64,000 nucleotides of DNA, from contig NZ_JAKRVY010000001.1 of assembly GCF_023638055.1 (NCBI RefSeq), positions 62,001 to 126,000 of the forward strand. Reading direction: 5' to 3'. The notes below the pieces were generated by a model. It saw only the letters and a program-made list of their open reading frames with translations, was not told the DNA's origin and ran no database searches. Positions 1 to 9,061 of this stretch are shown here, piece after piece. Made by a program: the position numbers and the translations under genes. Each line of letters starts with the position of its first letter. The stretch's first letter is position 1. The DNA comes from Natranaeroarchaeum aerophilus (GTDB taxonomy: Archaea; Halobacteriota; Halobacteria; Halobacteriales; Natronoarchaeaceae).

Positions 1-301
1 CCATCTGGGCGGCGAAGACGCCAAATGCGAGCTTGACGTCACGTCGCCCGAACCCACGCCGCCAGAGGAGAAAGAGGGCGACGCCCATCAGGGTAAACAG
101 GAGCGTCCAGACGATCGGGAACGCGATCTCCGGTGGATAGAACCAGGGCCGTTCGATCCATGAGGTATCTGCCCCCGCGAAGACGGCCGGCAGCGCGCCG
201 ACGACGTTGACGCCGACGATGAACCCGGCCAGGGCGAGTAGATCGCGCCCGTCGAGGTCGTCGAAGCGGCCCCTGATGTCCGCGGAGGTCGAGTGGCTCA
301 T
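1..301 (-). CDS. TspO/MBR family protein (partial, C-terminus outside window)
   Basis: Reading the minus strand from the ATG at 301-299 gives an open frame of 100 codons that runs off the left edge. After a polar N-terminus (MSHSTSADIRGRFDDLDGRD) there is a first membrane segment, then a tryptophan-containing loop and the run PPEIAFPIVWTLLFTLMGVA. That run is the hallmark of the TspO/MBR (tryptophan-rich sensory protein, peripheral benzodiazepine receptor-like) family, in which five helices bind tetrapyrroles or related ligands. Family proteins are usually about 155-180 residues, so roughly half is present. The gene diverges from the helicase at 382. The function in haloarchaea is not established; assignment rests on the conserved first loop and second helix. 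Confidence 0.8.
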   Translation of the reverse strand, partial: MSHSTSADIRGRFDDLDGRDLLALAGFIVGVNVVGALPAVFAGADTSWIERPWFYPPEIAFPIVWTLLFTLMGVALFLLWRRGFGRRDVKLAFGVFAAQM

Positions 302-350
302 GGGTGAATAAAGGAGGCGAAGGCTGGTAGCCGTTTGGGTCGGGCGAACC

Positions 351-358
351 CTTTTAGT
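351..358 (+). promoter_or_regulatory. TATA-like element of the XPD/DinG-type helicase gene
   Basis: The T-rich element cttttagt is centred about 27 nt before the GTG at 382. This is the spacing expected for a leaderless haloarchaeal transcript and supports GTG 382 rather than the internal ATG at 403 as the start. Confidence 0.5.
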
Positions 359-381
359 AGAATACGCACCATCTCGCAGAT

Positions 382-2568
382 GTGCCAGAGTCCAACGGGT
401 ACATGCGCTTTTTCCCCTACGACGAGCCCTACGAGAACCAGCGAGAGGCGATGGACCGCATCTACAACGGGCTCTCCCGCGGGCAGGACGTCCTCTTCGA
501 GGGGGCCTGCGGGACGGGAAAGACGCTCTCGGCGCTCGTGCCCGCACTGGAGTACGCCCGCGAGGCGGACAAAACGGTCGTCATCACAACGAACGTCCAC
601 CAGCAGATGCGTCAGTTCGTCCACGAGGCCCGCCAGATCACGAAACGGGAGTCGATCCGGGCGATCGTCTTCCGCGGGAAATCCTCGATGTGTCACATCG
701 ACGTCGACTACGAGGAGTGTCAGGTGCTGCGGGACAACACCTACGATCTGGTCGATGCAGAACGCGACAAAGAGCAGTTAGAACGGCGCGAACAGGAGCT
801 GCTGGAAGCCAGTCAGGAGGGCGACGAGCGCGCCACGGAGGCCCGGAGCGCCGTGATGGACGAACTCGACGCGCTCGAAGAACAGGTCGAGAACCTGCAG
901 GAACAGAACACCTGCGAGTACTACTACGAGAACCTCACTGCCGATACTGACGCCTTTTACAACTGGCTCTACGAGGACGTCCGGACGCCCGACGAGATCT
1001 ACGAGCACGCCGGCGAGCAGGGCTTCTGTGGCTACGAACTCCTCAAGGAGGGGATCGAGGGCGTTGATCTGGTCGTCTGTAACTACCACCACCTGCTCGA
1101 CCCGACCATCCGCGAACAGTTCTTCCGCTGGCTCGGTCGCGAGCCCGACGACGTCATCACCGTCTTCGACGAGGCCCACAACGTCGAGGGGTCGGCCCGC
1201 GAACACGCAACCAAGACGCTCACCGAGAACACGCTCGACGCCGCGCTGGACGAGCTAAAAGAGAGCGACGACCTGCGGGCCGAGCAGGCCGAGAACGTCA
1301 TCCGAACGTTCAGAGACGCCCTCGTGGAGACGTACGAGGACTCCTTTGGTTTCGGCGGGCGCGACGGGGTCGACGAGAACTGGGAGGACGTCGCCATCGC
1401 CAACGAGGAGGGCCGGGACGACCTCACCAGAGCGTTCCTGCAGGGGTACACCGGGCGCGGGATCGACGACGACATCGAGTCGGCCCGAAAGCTGGGGCGC
1501 GAGCTTGAGGAGGAGTACGAGGAGGCCTACAAGAGCGGCGAGTCGAGCACGCGCCAGGAGTGTCAGACGATCGCCGCCGCACGGTTCCTGGAGTCGTGGA
1601 TGGCCGACGGAACGGAACTCGGGAAGTATCCGGTCGTCTCGGTCCGACGTAACGAGGGAACCGGCGAGGTGTACGGCCGCGCGGAGCTGTACACCTGCAT
1701 CCCCAGAGAGGTGACCGGCGAGCTGTTCGAGGAGGTCCACGCTGCCGTCCTGATGAGCGCAACCCTGCGCCCGTTCGACGTGTTCGAGGACGTTCTCGGA
1801 CTGGAGAGCCCCGTCACGCTGGCCTACGGGCTGCAGTTCCCCCCGGAGAACCGCCGCACCTACGCCGTCGGGACGCCACCCCTATTCGCCAGCGACCGCG
1901 AGGATCCCGAAGTGCAGGGTGCCGTTGCGGACACGCTCGCCGACGCCGCCGAGTTCACGCCCGGGAACACGCTCGCGTTTTTCCCCAGCTATAGCGAGGC
2001 CGAGCGATACCACGGACACCTGCAGTCGGCCATTCCGACCGACAGCCTCTACCTCGATCAGGCCGGAACGAGCGCCGAGGAGCTCCGCCAGTCCTTCGTC
2101 GACGACGACGGCGGTGTCTTGCTGACCTCGCTGTGGGGGACCCTCTCGGAGGGGGTGAGCTTCGACGGTGACGACGCCCACACCGTCGCCGTCGTTGGGG
2201 TCCCGTACCCGCATCTCGACGACCGCTCCGAGGCGGTACAGGAGGCCTACGACGCCGCGTTCAGCGGACGGGCGGGCGTCGACGACGCCGGCTGGCGCTA
2301 CGCCGTCGAGATCCCGACGATCCGGAAGACACGACAGGCACTCGGCCGGGTGCTTCGCTCGCCCGAGGACGTCGGCGTGCGGATCCTGCTGGATTCGCGC
2401 TATACCGCCGAGAAGGAGCGTGACCTCGGGAAGTACAGCGTCAGGGATGCGTTCCCCGCCGAGGAACGCGAGGAGATGCTTGACGTCGATCCGGAGAAAC
2501 TCAAATTCGCCATGCTCAATTTCTACACCGATCACGACGCATACGATGGCGCGCCGCCGACGCCCTGA
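382..2568 (+). CDS. ATP-dependent DNA helicase, XPD/Rad3/DinG family (superfamily 2)
   Basis: 728 residues from GTG 382. Helicase domain 1 has a Walker A (EGACGTGKT, about residue 41) and a DEAH box (VFDEAHNVE, about residue 260). Helicase domain 2 carries the later motifs, including a SATLRPF segment and the arginine-rich QALGRVLRSPED. Four cysteines (C104, C113, C178, C216) lie between Walker A and the DEAH box, where XPD/DinG enzymes hold a 4Fe-4S cluster. A highly charged, coiled-coil-like stretch of about 60 residues separates C113 from C178. Family members unwind DNA 5' to 3' and act in repair. The gene stands alone with its own promoter. I cannot tell XPD from a DinG-like paralogue from this gene alone. 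Confidence 0.85.
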   Translation: MPESNGYMRFFPYDEPYENQREAMDRIYNGLSRGQDVLFEGACGTGKTLSALVPALEYAREADKTVVITTNVHQQMRQFVHEARQITKRESIRAIVFRGKSSMCHIDVDYEECQVLRDNTYDLVDAERDKEQLERREQELLEASQEGDERATEARSAVMDELDALEEQVENLQEQNTCEYYYENLTADTDAFYNWLYEDVRTPDEIYEHAGEQGFCGYELLKEGIEGVDLVVCNYHHLLDPTIREQFFRWLGREPDDVITVFDEAHNVEGSAREHATKTLTENTLDAALDELKESDDLRAEQAENVIRTFRDALVETYEDSFGFGGRDGVDENWEDVAIANEEGRDDLTRAFLQGYTGRGIDDDIESARKLGRELEEEYEEAYKSGESSTRQECQTIAAARFLESWMADGTELGKYPVVSVRRNEGTGEVYGRAELYTCIPREVTGELFEEVHAAVLMSATLRPFDVFEDVLGLESPVTLAYGLQFPPENRRTYAVGTPPLFASDREDPEVQGAVADTLADAAEFTPGNTLAFFPSYSEAERYHGHLQSAIPTDSLYLDQAGTSAEELRQSFVDDDGGVLLTSLWGTLSEGVSFDGDDAHTVAVVGVPYPHLDDRSEAVQEAYDAAFSGRAGVDDAGWRYAVEIPTIRKTRQALGRVLRSPEDVGVRILLDSRYTAEKERDLGKYSVRDAFPAEEREEMLDVDPEKLKFAMLNFYTDHDAYDGAPPTP

Positions 2569-2609
2569 CGGCCAGAACGGTTTTGTTCGACCGGCGTCCG
2601 TGTGCGGGT

Positions 2610-3365
2610 ATGCATCGACGGCGTGTTCTACTCGGAATGGGGAGTCTCGTCGCGCTGGCTGGCTGTAACGGCCAGTCGGGCGACGACGGGAACGGCGAGG
2701 AAGAGGATGGAGACGAAAAGAACGGAGAGGAGGAGATCGACCCGACCTATCCCGCTGGCTTCGATGAATACGGCGTCACTGACGCCGACGAGGCCCTCGC
2801 AGGCCACGAGGCGGCAATCGCCGACAGGCCGGTTCATGGCCAGACCACGATCGAGCTGACAATCCCAACCGACGACGGCGAGGACCGTGTCCAGCAGCTG
2901 TCACTGACGACGCGAGCCGACGGCGCTGGCACGGAGTACTCCCGGATCGACCTGACCGAGAGCACCGCCGAGACCTACCGGGACGGCGACGGGCTCGTCT
3001 ACACGCGGATCGACGACGGTGAGAACGTCCAGTACGAGGCCGACGAGATCGAGACGCCCGAGGCTGTCTCGCTTGGGACGTTCGGCCCGGCGCTCGCGGC
3101 CGCTGATCTCGAACTGGAGGATGTGTCCGACGACGATCCACGACGACTCACCTACAGCGGTTCCGGCGTACTCGACGAGAATACGACGTTCGGTGACGTC
3201 GAGGATGTCGAGACGCAGATCGTCGTCGACGAGGAGGGTGCGTTCCACTCCTTTAGCGTCTCCTACACCGTGCCCGACGGTGCGGACGTCGAGGCGAGTT
3301 TCGAGTTCACGTACGACGACGTTACTGTCGAGGAACCCGACTGGCTCGACGAGGCACGGGAGTAG
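2610..3365 (+). CDS. Haloarchaeal secreted lipoprotein, function unknown
   Basis: 251 residues from the ATG at 2610; an in-frame upstream extension is ignored because the signal peptide begins here. The N-terminus MHRRRVLLGMGSLVALAGC has an arginine-rich n-region, a short hydrophobic core and a lipobox ending at C19, so the mature protein should be lipid-anchored outside the cell. Residues 20-45 are a very acidic, Gly/Asn/Glu-rich linker. The rest is predicted beta-rich, with repeated Thr/Tyr/Val segments, resembling the many haloarchaeal lipoproteins with a LolA/LppX-like fold. That fold is a guess from general appearance. No catalytic motif is visible. Confidence 0.75.
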   Translation: MHRRRVLLGMGSLVALAGCNGQSGDDGNGEEEDGDEKNGEEEIDPTYPAGFDEYGVTDADEALAGHEAAIADRPVHGQTTIELTIPTDDGEDRVQQLSLTTRADGAGTEYSRIDLTESTAETYRDGDGLVYTRIDDGENVQYEADEIETPEAVSLGTFGPALAAADLELEDVSDDDPRRLTYSGSGVLDENTTFGDVEDVETQIVVDEEGAFHSFSVSYTVPDGADVEASFEFTYDDVTVEEPDWLDEARE

Positions 3366-3371
3366 CGGAAC

Positions 3372-3884
3372 TCACTTCTCGACGTCCAGCAGCGCGACCC
3401 GCTCACGCACGAGCTCCGCGAGCGACGCGTCCGTCGCGGCCAGCTCCGCGGCACCGATATCGAAGAACTCCCGGAGCAGTTCCTCGTTGGCGTGCTCGGT
3501 CGCGAGCGTCGGGCTTGGCGTCAGATCGAGTCGCGATTCGAGCGCCGCGATCGCACCCGCTTCGTCGGCCGACTCCTCGTGCCCGTCGACGAGCACGACC
3601 GCTTCATTGTCGCCTGCTTCGAGCCCCATTTCGAGTGCCTTGTTGATCTGTCGCCGACCGGCGGCGTACAGCAGTATCTCCACGGACCGATCGCGTGCCA
3701 CGTTCTCGCCACGCTCAATTGCCCGGTCGGCAAGGGCAAGGGCTCGTTCGAGATGCAGTCGGCCAGCGACGTACCGGCCGTCGAAGGCCTGGATCGTGCA
3801 GTCGTACTCATCGCCAATCGCTGCGAGCGTTTCGATGAACGCGTCGAGATCCCCGACGACGAGTTCCCCCTCGAGTAACTCCAT
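3372..3884 (-). CDS. cgi121: KEOPS complex subunit Cgi121
   Basis: 170 residues. The sequence matches the Cgi121/TPRKB family: an N-terminal acidic strand, a central segment with the ERALALADRAIERGENVA helix, and the motif EILLYAAGRRQINKALEMG, which in KEOPS contacts Bud32. KEOPS makes threonylcarbamoyl-adenosine at tRNA A37; in archaea Cgi121 also helps recruit tRNA. The start ATG at 3884 directly abuts the stop of the upstream hel308 gene at 3885, so the two are almost certainly co-transcribed and possibly translationally coupled. Kae1 and Bud32 are not in this window. Confidence 0.9.
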   Translation of the reverse strand: MELLEGELVVGDLDAFIETLAAIGDEYDCTIQAFDGRYVAGRLHLERALALADRAIERGENVARDRSVEILLYAAGRRQINKALEMGLEAGDNEAVVLVDGHEESADEAGAIAALESRLDLTPSPTLATEHANEELLREFFDIGAAELAATDASLAELVRERVALLDVEK

Positions 3885-6179
3885 TCAGAAATCACCCAGA
3901 CTGGCCTGTCCGGCGTCCTCGGTTGCCTCGCCGTCCGAGCGGTCGCCGTTTGACTCCCCGTTCGAATCGCTACCGGGCCGAACGCTCTCGTCCGGACTCA
4001 CCTCGTCCATCGAGTAGTCCTGCCGTCCGGCGTTTTCGAGGATGGTCTCGGCGGTCTTCGTGCGCCCCCGGAGCGCGCCGAGGACGACCGATTTGTCGGC
4101 CTCGCGAAGCTGTGATCGGTTCTGGACCCCCGCGTCGTAGAGCCGCCGGGCGCGTTTTCGCCCGACACTGCGGACGCCCGCGAGTTCGAGCAGCTCGTCG
4201 CTGACGCCGTACTCCACGCGCTTTCTGGCCTCGCGGATCGACGGCGTGACGTCCAGATCGAGATCGGAAGCAAGCTGTTCGGCCGCGTTGAGCAGCCACT
4301 CGGCGGTGTCGACCTTGCCACGAACGTCTCCCGGACCGACGCCGTACCGCTCGGTGATCCGGTCCTCGTCGACCTCCTCGGCCCAGTCTTCGAGCATTCG
4401 AGCTGTTTTGAGTGCCGACAGCCAGCTCTCGAAGCGGACGTCCTCGAACTCGCTTGGCATCGGGCCAAGGAACTCGGTCTCGCGCTCGTAGGCGAGTTCG
4501 GTGTACTCCTCGCGGTCGCCCGACTTGAGGTAGAGCTCGTACATGTCGGGCGTCCGCGAAACGAGATGGTAGAGCCCGAGCGGAGTCGGCTCTCCCTCGG
4601 CAGCGTCTAGCCCATCAACGATCTCGGCGGCGCTCATCGGGTCGAGGTAGAGCCGCGAGACGGTGTGGCCGAGACTGGTGGCGTCGAGGTCGTCGCCGTC
4701 ACGACCAACGAACTCGTTGCGCTCCAGATACTCGATCACCGTATCGGCGACCTGTTCCAGGCGCTCGGGATCGTCGGCCTGACTGGCGTGCAAGGTTTCG
4801 GCGAGGAAGTCAAGCAACTCGTCGCGGGTGCGGGCAAAGCCGCTGGCGATAGTGGCCAGAACGTGGGTCCGCAGGGCGGGTTCGGCGGCGAGCTTCGAAC
4901 GAACGGGTTCAGGATCGGCGTAGACGTACCGATCGAACAGCTCGTCGAGTTCGTCGTGGCTGCTCGCCAGCAGGACGGCCTCGCCGTACGGGTCCCGACC
5001 CGGACGACCCGCCCGCCCCATCATCTGGTGGACTTCGAGGACGTCGAGGGGCTGCATCCCGCCCGCGGTCCCGTCGTAGCGTCGCCAGTCGCGGACGATC
5101 ACCCGGCGGCTCGGGGTGTTGACGCCAGCAGCCAGCGTCGGTGTCGCCGAAACGACCTTCAGCAGGCGATCCCTGAACGCGTCCTCGACGAGCGAGCGGT
5201 GTTCGGGCGCAAGCCCTGCGTGGTGAAAGGCCCCGCCGCGCTCGACGGCGTCCGCGAGGTCGTCGCTGGTCTCGGTGTCGGAGACGTCCCTGATTTCGGC
5301 GGCGATGTCGGCAAGCTCGGCCTGAGCGTCGGGCGAGAGCGTCGGTTCGACGACGTCCGCGAGGCGTCGTGCCGCCGCTTCGGCGTTGCGCCGGGAGTTG
5401 ACGAACACGAGCGAGGAGCCCCCGTCGTCGAGGGTGTCCCGGACGATCGCGGCCGTCTGTTTCTGTCCGCGTTCGACCGGCAGTTCGCGCTGGGTACCAT
5501 CGTCGAGATGGAGGGCGTTCCCGAAGTGGACGCCCTTCTTCAGATCGATCGGTCGCCACGTGGTGTCGACGAGTTCGGCGTCGAGCCAGTCGGCCATCTC
5601 GTCGGCGTTGCCGACCGTCGCCGAGAGCGCGATGGTCTGCAGGTCGGGGTTGAGCTGGCGGAGCTTCGCCATCGTCACTTCCAGGGTTGGCCCACGATTC
5701 GAGTCGTCGATCAGGTGGACTTCGTCGGCGACGACACAGTCGATGTCGTCGATCCAGCGCGCGCCGTTCCGAACAAGCGAGTCGACTTTCTCGCTGGTCG
5801 CAACGATGATGTCCCTGTCGGCGAGCCACTCCCCGTCGGCCTCGTAGTTGCCCGTCGAGACGCCGACCGAGACGCCGAAGGCCTCGAACGCCTCGAACTC
5901 GGCCTTCTTCTCGCTGGCGAGCGCCCGCAGTGGGACGATATAGAGCGCCCGCCCGGTCGACGCGCCGCCCGAGCCCCCGCGCTCGATGGCCGACAGCATT
6001 CCAAGCTGGGCGATCAGCGTCTTCCCGCTGGCGGTCGGTACGCTTGCGACGACGTTTTCGCCGTCCAGAATACCGGCCTCGACGGCCGCGGCCTGCGGTG
6101 GGTATAGCTCCTCGATCCCCTCCGCAGCGAGATACTCGATGAAGCCGGGAGGAAGACCCGATAGATCCGCCGTTTGCAT
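3885..6179 (-). CDS. hel308: ATP-dependent DNA helicase Hel308 (Ski2-like)
   Basis: 764 residues, normal for the family. Visible motifs are Walker A ([12 protein letters not shown], about residue 46), DEVH box ([10 protein letters not shown], about 150), motif III (SATVGN, about 185) and motif VI ([16 protein letters not shown], about 385). These are followed by the winged-helix/ratchet region and C-terminal helix-hairpin-helix ([21 protein letters not shown]). Hel308 is a 3'-5' helicase that works on stalled forks. The last residues, QASLGDF, fit a PCNA-interacting peptide (QxxLxxF). A TATA-like GTTTAAAC at 6204-6211 sits about 28 nt before the ATG. cgi121 follows without a gap. Strongly supported. 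Confidence 0.95.
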   Translation of the reverse strand: MQTADLSGLPPGFIEYLAAEGIEELYPPQAAAVEAGILDGENVVASVPTASGKTLIAQLGMLSAIERGGSGGASTGRALYIVPLRALASEKKAEFEAFEAFGVSVGVSTGNYEADGEWLADRDIIVATSEKVDSLVRNGARWIDDIDCVVADEVHLIDDSNRGPTLEVTMAKLRQLNPDLQTIALSATVGNADEMADWLDAELVDTTWRPIDLKKGVHFGNALHLDDGTQRELPVERGQKQTAAIVRDTLDDGGSSLVFVNSRRNAEAAARRLADVVEPTLSPDAQAELADIAAEIRDVSDTETSDDLADAVERGGAFHHAGLAPEHRSLVEDAFRDRLLKVVSATPTLAAGVNTPSRRVIVRDWRRYDGTAGGMQPLDVLEVHQMMGRAGRPGRDPYGEAVLLASSHDELDELFDRYVYADPEPVRSKLAAEPALRTHVLATIASGFARTRDELLDFLAETLHASQADDPERLEQVADTVIEYLERNEFVGRDGDDLDATSLGHTVSRLYLDPMSAAEIVDGLDAAEGEPTPLGLYHLVSRTPDMYELYLKSGDREEYTELAYERETEFLGPMPSEFEDVRFESWLSALKTARMLEDWAEEVDEDRITERYGVGPGDVRGKVDTAEWLLNAAEQLASDLDLDVTPSIREARKRVEYGVSDELLELAGVRSVGRKRARRLYDAGVQNRSQLREADKSVVLGALRGRTKTAETILENAGRQDYSMDEVSPDESVRPGSDSNGESNGDRSDGEATEDAGQASLGDF

Positions 6180-6253
6180 TACTCACGCGTTGGCTCCTGT
6201 TCGGGTTTAAACTTGCGTCCCGCTCGGGCCGACATCTGCCACCTCCGTCACGA

Positions 6254-6261
6254 CTTTATCC
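6254..6261 (+). promoter_or_regulatory. TATA box of the ferredoxin gene
   Basis: ctttatcc is centred about 26 nt upstream of the ATG at 6283, consistent with a leaderless mRNA. Confidence 0.55.
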
Positions 6262-6282
6262 TCGTCGCGCGAACGCCGTGCC

Positions 6283-6528
6283 ATGGAAGTCGAGTTCGAT
6301 CGAGACACCTGTATCGGGATGTTCCAATGTGTCGTCGAGTGGGACGCCTTCGAGAAGGACGAGGACGCCGGGAAGGCAGTGCTCGCGGAGAGCGAGGAAG
6401 TCGAAGAAGACCTGTTCCGCCGTGAGATCCCCGACGACGCCGAACTGGACGCGAAGTTCGCCGCACGGACCTGTCCGGTCGATGCCATCGTGGTGTACGA
6501 CGACGACGGCGAGCAGATCATTCCGTAG
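6283..6528 (+). CDS. Small ferredoxin, probable 3Fe-4S (or three-cysteine 4Fe-4S) type
   Basis: 81 residues, very acidic. Cysteines are C10, C16 and one in TCPVDAI near residue 65. The layout C-x5-C ... C-P is the single-cluster ferredoxin pattern in which the second cysteine of CxxCxxC is missing (here Met13). Such proteins usually bind a 3Fe-4S cluster, or a 4Fe-4S cluster with a non-cysteine ligand. Role: electron carrier in the cytoplasm, partner unknown. It is a single-gene unit with a good TATA box, convergent with the GNAT gene ending at 6530. It is not the plant-type 2Fe-2S ferredoxin abundant in haloarchaea. Confidence 0.8.
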   Translation: MEVEFDRDTCIGMFQCVVEWDAFEKDEDAGKAVLAESEEVEEDLFRREIPDDAELDAKFAARTCPVDAIVVYDDDGEQIIP

Positions 6529-6529
6529 C

Positions 6530-7063
6530 TCAAATCGGGTACGGATCGTACGGCGACGAGTCATCGAGCGGTTTCCGGTAGCACAGTAGCTCGAACGGGC
6601 GGGCAAACCGGGTTACCTCGACTCGGCGAACCTCTCGAAACCCGTTCACGCGGTAGAAGTGCTGTGCGGCAGTCTGTCTGTGCGTGGTGTGGAGGACGAA
6701 CTCCTCGTAGCTGTGGGCCCGGGCACGACGCTTCAGTTCCTCGTACAGCCGGGTGCCATGTCCCTCCCGCTGGTACTCGGGCAAGACGTTGAACCGCTCC
6801 AGCTGTGCGGTCGTATCATCCACGTCATGTAGCAACTCCCGTAGCAGGTCCCCCGGCTTCCGGTAGGCGATCGTCCCAACGATATCGCCGTCCAGCGTTC
6901 CGACGAGAAACTCACCATCGGAAAAGTACCCGTCGGCGATACTGTCGTGATCGTCAAGACCCGGGATCCACGCATCCGCATCTCGATGGGCAGCCTCCAT
7001 CACCGCCTCGATCCGGGCTTTCTCACCGGGACGATACCGGCGGACGGTCAGTTCCCCGCTCAC
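6530..7063 (-). CDS. GNAT family N-acetyltransferase
   Basis: 177 residues. The acetyl-CoA binding motif A is clear: ERFNVLPEYQREGHGTRLYEEL (about residues 87-108, with the Q/R-x-x-G-x-G/A loop). It is followed by the C-terminal FYRVNGF motif typical of GNAT proteins. The substrate cannot be inferred. Upstream, at 7118-7160, lies one of the repeated ACTTC...GAAGT elements described below, which could control this gene. Confidence 0.85.
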   Translation of the reverse strand: MSGELTVRRYRPGEKARIEAVMEAAHRDADAWIPGLDDHDSIADGYFSDGEFLVGTLDGDIVGTIAYRKPGDLLRELLHDVDDTTAQLERFNVLPEYQREGHGTRLYEELKRRARAHSYEEFVLHTTHRQTAAQHFYRVNGFREVRRVEVTRFARPFELLCYRKPLDDSSPYDPYPI

Positions 7064-7421
7064 AGCAGCAGTTCATCGTCGAGCGTGTTAACAGTCTCGA
7101 CAGCACGGCTGCCCCCCTGACTTCGAAAACTGTAGTAACAAGCTTCGAATTATGAAGTGTGCAAAGAGAACTGGCCCACGACCTCGAAGCCAGCGCATCG
7201 GTCACTGGGCTGTTCATCACTCGATGGGTATGAGAGAAACAATTATTGAAGATGCTGTGGCATCACCGCATGAGAATGGCTCCAGAGAGGTCACACATCT
7301 TCGAGTGGGCCGAGTTCGTTGACGCGGAGGTATCCGAGTCAGTACTGATCGACGAGCGCCGGAACCGCTCGGAACACGGGCCCGTGGAGAACTGAGAACG
7401 CCCGATCCCGATACGCCGACG
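7064..7421. other. 358-bp intergenic region with repeated operator-like element and a possible decayed ORF
   Basis: No convincing intact gene is present. It holds the element at 7118-7160 and, from 7158, short plus-strand frames that look haloarchaeal but are broken. A GTG at 7158 opens a 24-codon frame (starting VQRELAHDLEASASVTGLF). A second frame ends MRMAPERSHIFEWAEFVDAE...GPVEN at 7395, reading acidic residues with GC-rich third positions. A frameshifted remnant of one gene is possible. No homologue is recognised. Confidence 0.35.
7118..7160. promoter_or_regulatory. Operator-like inverted element, site A
   Basis: A 43-bp stretch begins TGACTTC and ends GAAGTGT. Its left half (7120-7138) reads ACTTCGAAAACTGTAGTAA and matches the half-sites found at 10273-10291 and 25315-25333. 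It lies 55-97 bp upstream of the GNAT gene. Binding protein unknown. Confidence 0.5.
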
Positions 7422-8336
7422 CTACTCGATCTTCGCGTACTGCTCGGCGAGTTTGTCGGCCGCTTCGCCCAGCTGTTCGCGCTCGAAGCTGTCGAGTCCC
7501 CACTCGACGACCTCCTCAACCCCGTTCGAGCCGAGTCGGATCGGGACGCCGAGTGCGACGTCCTCGTGGCCGTACTCGCCGTCGAGCGGGATCGATCCGG
7601 GAAGGACTTCACCAGTGTCCCGGAGAACCGCCTCGACCATGTGCCCGACCCCGGTTGCAGGCCCCCACTCGGTCGCGCCTTTCTTTTCGATGACGTTCAT
7701 CGCGCTCTCTTTCAGTTCGTCGAGGATCTCGCCTTTCTCGTCGTCGCTAAACTCCGGATCGCGGCCGTCGACGCGGACCTTCGAAAACACCGGTACCTGG
7801 GCGTCGCCGTGCTCGCCGAGTATCGTCGCCTCGACGTTCTGGACCGGCGTGTCGAAGCGCTCGGCGAGGACGTACCGGAAGCGCGCGGAGTCGAGCCGCC
7901 CGCCGAAGCCGATCACCTTCTCGCGGGCGCGCTCGCCCGTCTCGTAGAGGTGGCGGTTGAGCAGATCCACGGGATTCGAGGTCGTAATCGTCACGAAGTC
8001 GTCGTTGTGTTCTGCCAGCGATGAGCCGATATCCTCCATGATCGGCGCGTTGTCGCCCGCGAGATCGATCCGGGTCTGGCCGGGCTGGCGCGGAATCCCG
8101 GCCGTGATCACGACGACGTCCGACCCGGCGGTGTCGGCGTACGTTCCCTGCCGAACCGTCGTGTTCGAGTCGTACGCCGTGCCATGGTTGACGTCGGCCG
8201 CCTGTCCGATCGTCGTATCCTCCTGATCAGGGATGTCGACGAACACCAGTTCGTCACAGACGTCGCGAAGGGCGATATTGTATCCTGCTGCTGCCCCGAC
8301 CGTCCCGGCTGCTCCGACCACGCTGACTTTACTCAT
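7422..8336 (-). CDS. mdh: Malate dehydrogenase (LDH-like type)
   Basis: 304 residues. The Rossmann motif [15 protein letters not shown] is at the N-terminus. D36-like VFVDIPD selects NAD(H). The active-site loop [17 protein letters not shown] has arginine at the position that separates malate from lactate dehydrogenases. [12 protein letters not shown] holds the catalytic histidine. It closely resembles the well-known tetrameric haloarchaeal halophilic malate dehydrogenase, which interconverts malate and oxaloacetate in the TCA cycle. A TATA-like TTTATTC (minus strand, 8364-8370) is about 30 nt upstream. Single-gene transcription unit. Confidence 0.95.
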   Translation of the reverse strand: MSKVSVVGAAGTVGAAAGYNIALRDVCDELVFVDIPDQEDTTIGQAADVNHGTAYDSNTTVRQGTYADTAGSDVVVITAGIPRQPGQTRIDLAGDNAPIMEDIGSSLAEHNDDFVTITTSNPVDLLNRHLYETGERAREKVIGFGGRLDSARFRYVLAERFDTPVQNVEATILGEHGDAQVPVFSKVRVDGRDPEFSDDEKGEILDELKESAMNVIEKKGATEWGPATGVGHMVEAVLRDTGEVLPGSIPLDGEYGHEDVALGVPIRLGSNGVEEVVEWGLDSFEREQLGEAADKLAEQYAKIE

Positions 8337-8512
8337 ACCACCTGTAACTGGTCAATCCATGATGAATAAACCTTCGGAACCGTCCAAAGCAGCGCTGTAT
8401 GTCGGTTTTTACCCGCCAATCAGAGGTACTATTTAATTATACTCCGGCTATGCGTAGCGAGCGCCAGTCTGAGATGTGTTGACATACGTCCGTGATCCAT
8501 CTACGTGTACAG

Positions 8513-9013
8513 ATGGCAACGACAACCGACACCCGTTCGAATCTGATCGGCACCGTCGCAACGACCGAGCTCGCCGCCGGAGCCGCCGGTGGCTTCGTCG
8601 GCAGCGTCCTGTTCGGGCTGCTTATGCAGTTCGTGATTCCCGCGCCCATGCTGGAGATGGCGATTCCCGCGATGTACGGGATCGAGGGGCCGGCGCTCGC
8701 GGCCGGCTGGGCGATTCACCAGTTCCACGGTGTCGTCCTCGGTATCGCCTACGTCCTGCTGGTCGGCAACACCGGCCTCAGCGCCCGGGCGGGCACGCTA
8801 CCCGACGCGATCCCCCTCGGCGTCGCGTACGGCATTCTGACCACCGTACTGCTTGCCGTGCTCGTGATGCCGCTCTGGCTCGGTGCGATGAACTTCGGCG
8901 GCGCGCCGCCGTTCCCGAACGTCGCGTTCCCCGCGACGCTGCTGAGTACCGTCGGCCACGTCATGTTCGCCGTACCCGTGGCCGTCGCCTACGCGCTGGC
9001 CGCTGGAGAGTAG
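8513..9013 (+). CDS. Four-helix integral membrane protein, function unknown
   Basis: 166 residues from ATG 8513; a GTG seven codons upstream is possible. Four hydrophobic segments: about 17-38, 55-78, 92-118 and 135-162. Short loops contain His (IHQFHG) and Pro/Gly-rich turns (FGGAPPFPNVAFP). No enzymatic motif is present. Similar single-gene membrane proteins are common in haloarchaea, but I do not recognise a characterised family. An AT-rich stretch (actatttaattatac) at 8428-8442 may be part of its promoter, though it is too far for leaderless spacing. Confidence 0.7.
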   Translation: MATTTDTRSNLIGTVATTELAAGAAGGFVGSVLFGLLMQFVIPAPMLEMAIPAMYGIEGPALAAGWAIHQFHGVVLGIAYVLLVGNTGLSARAGTLPDAIPLGVAYGILTTVLLAVLVMPLWLGAMNFGGAPPFPNVAFPATLLSTVGHVMFAVPVAVAYALAAGE

Positions 9014-9061
9014 AGAATTGAACTTGCTGGTTTTTTGTCCGTGCACGTCCTGCCTACTGAC

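Noticed and set aside
4665-6107. Long plus-strand frame of about 480 codons antisense to hel308
   Set aside because: High GC at the third codon position creates long open antisense frames; the product has no haloarchaeal amino acid profile and no domain, while hel308 has all helicase motifs.
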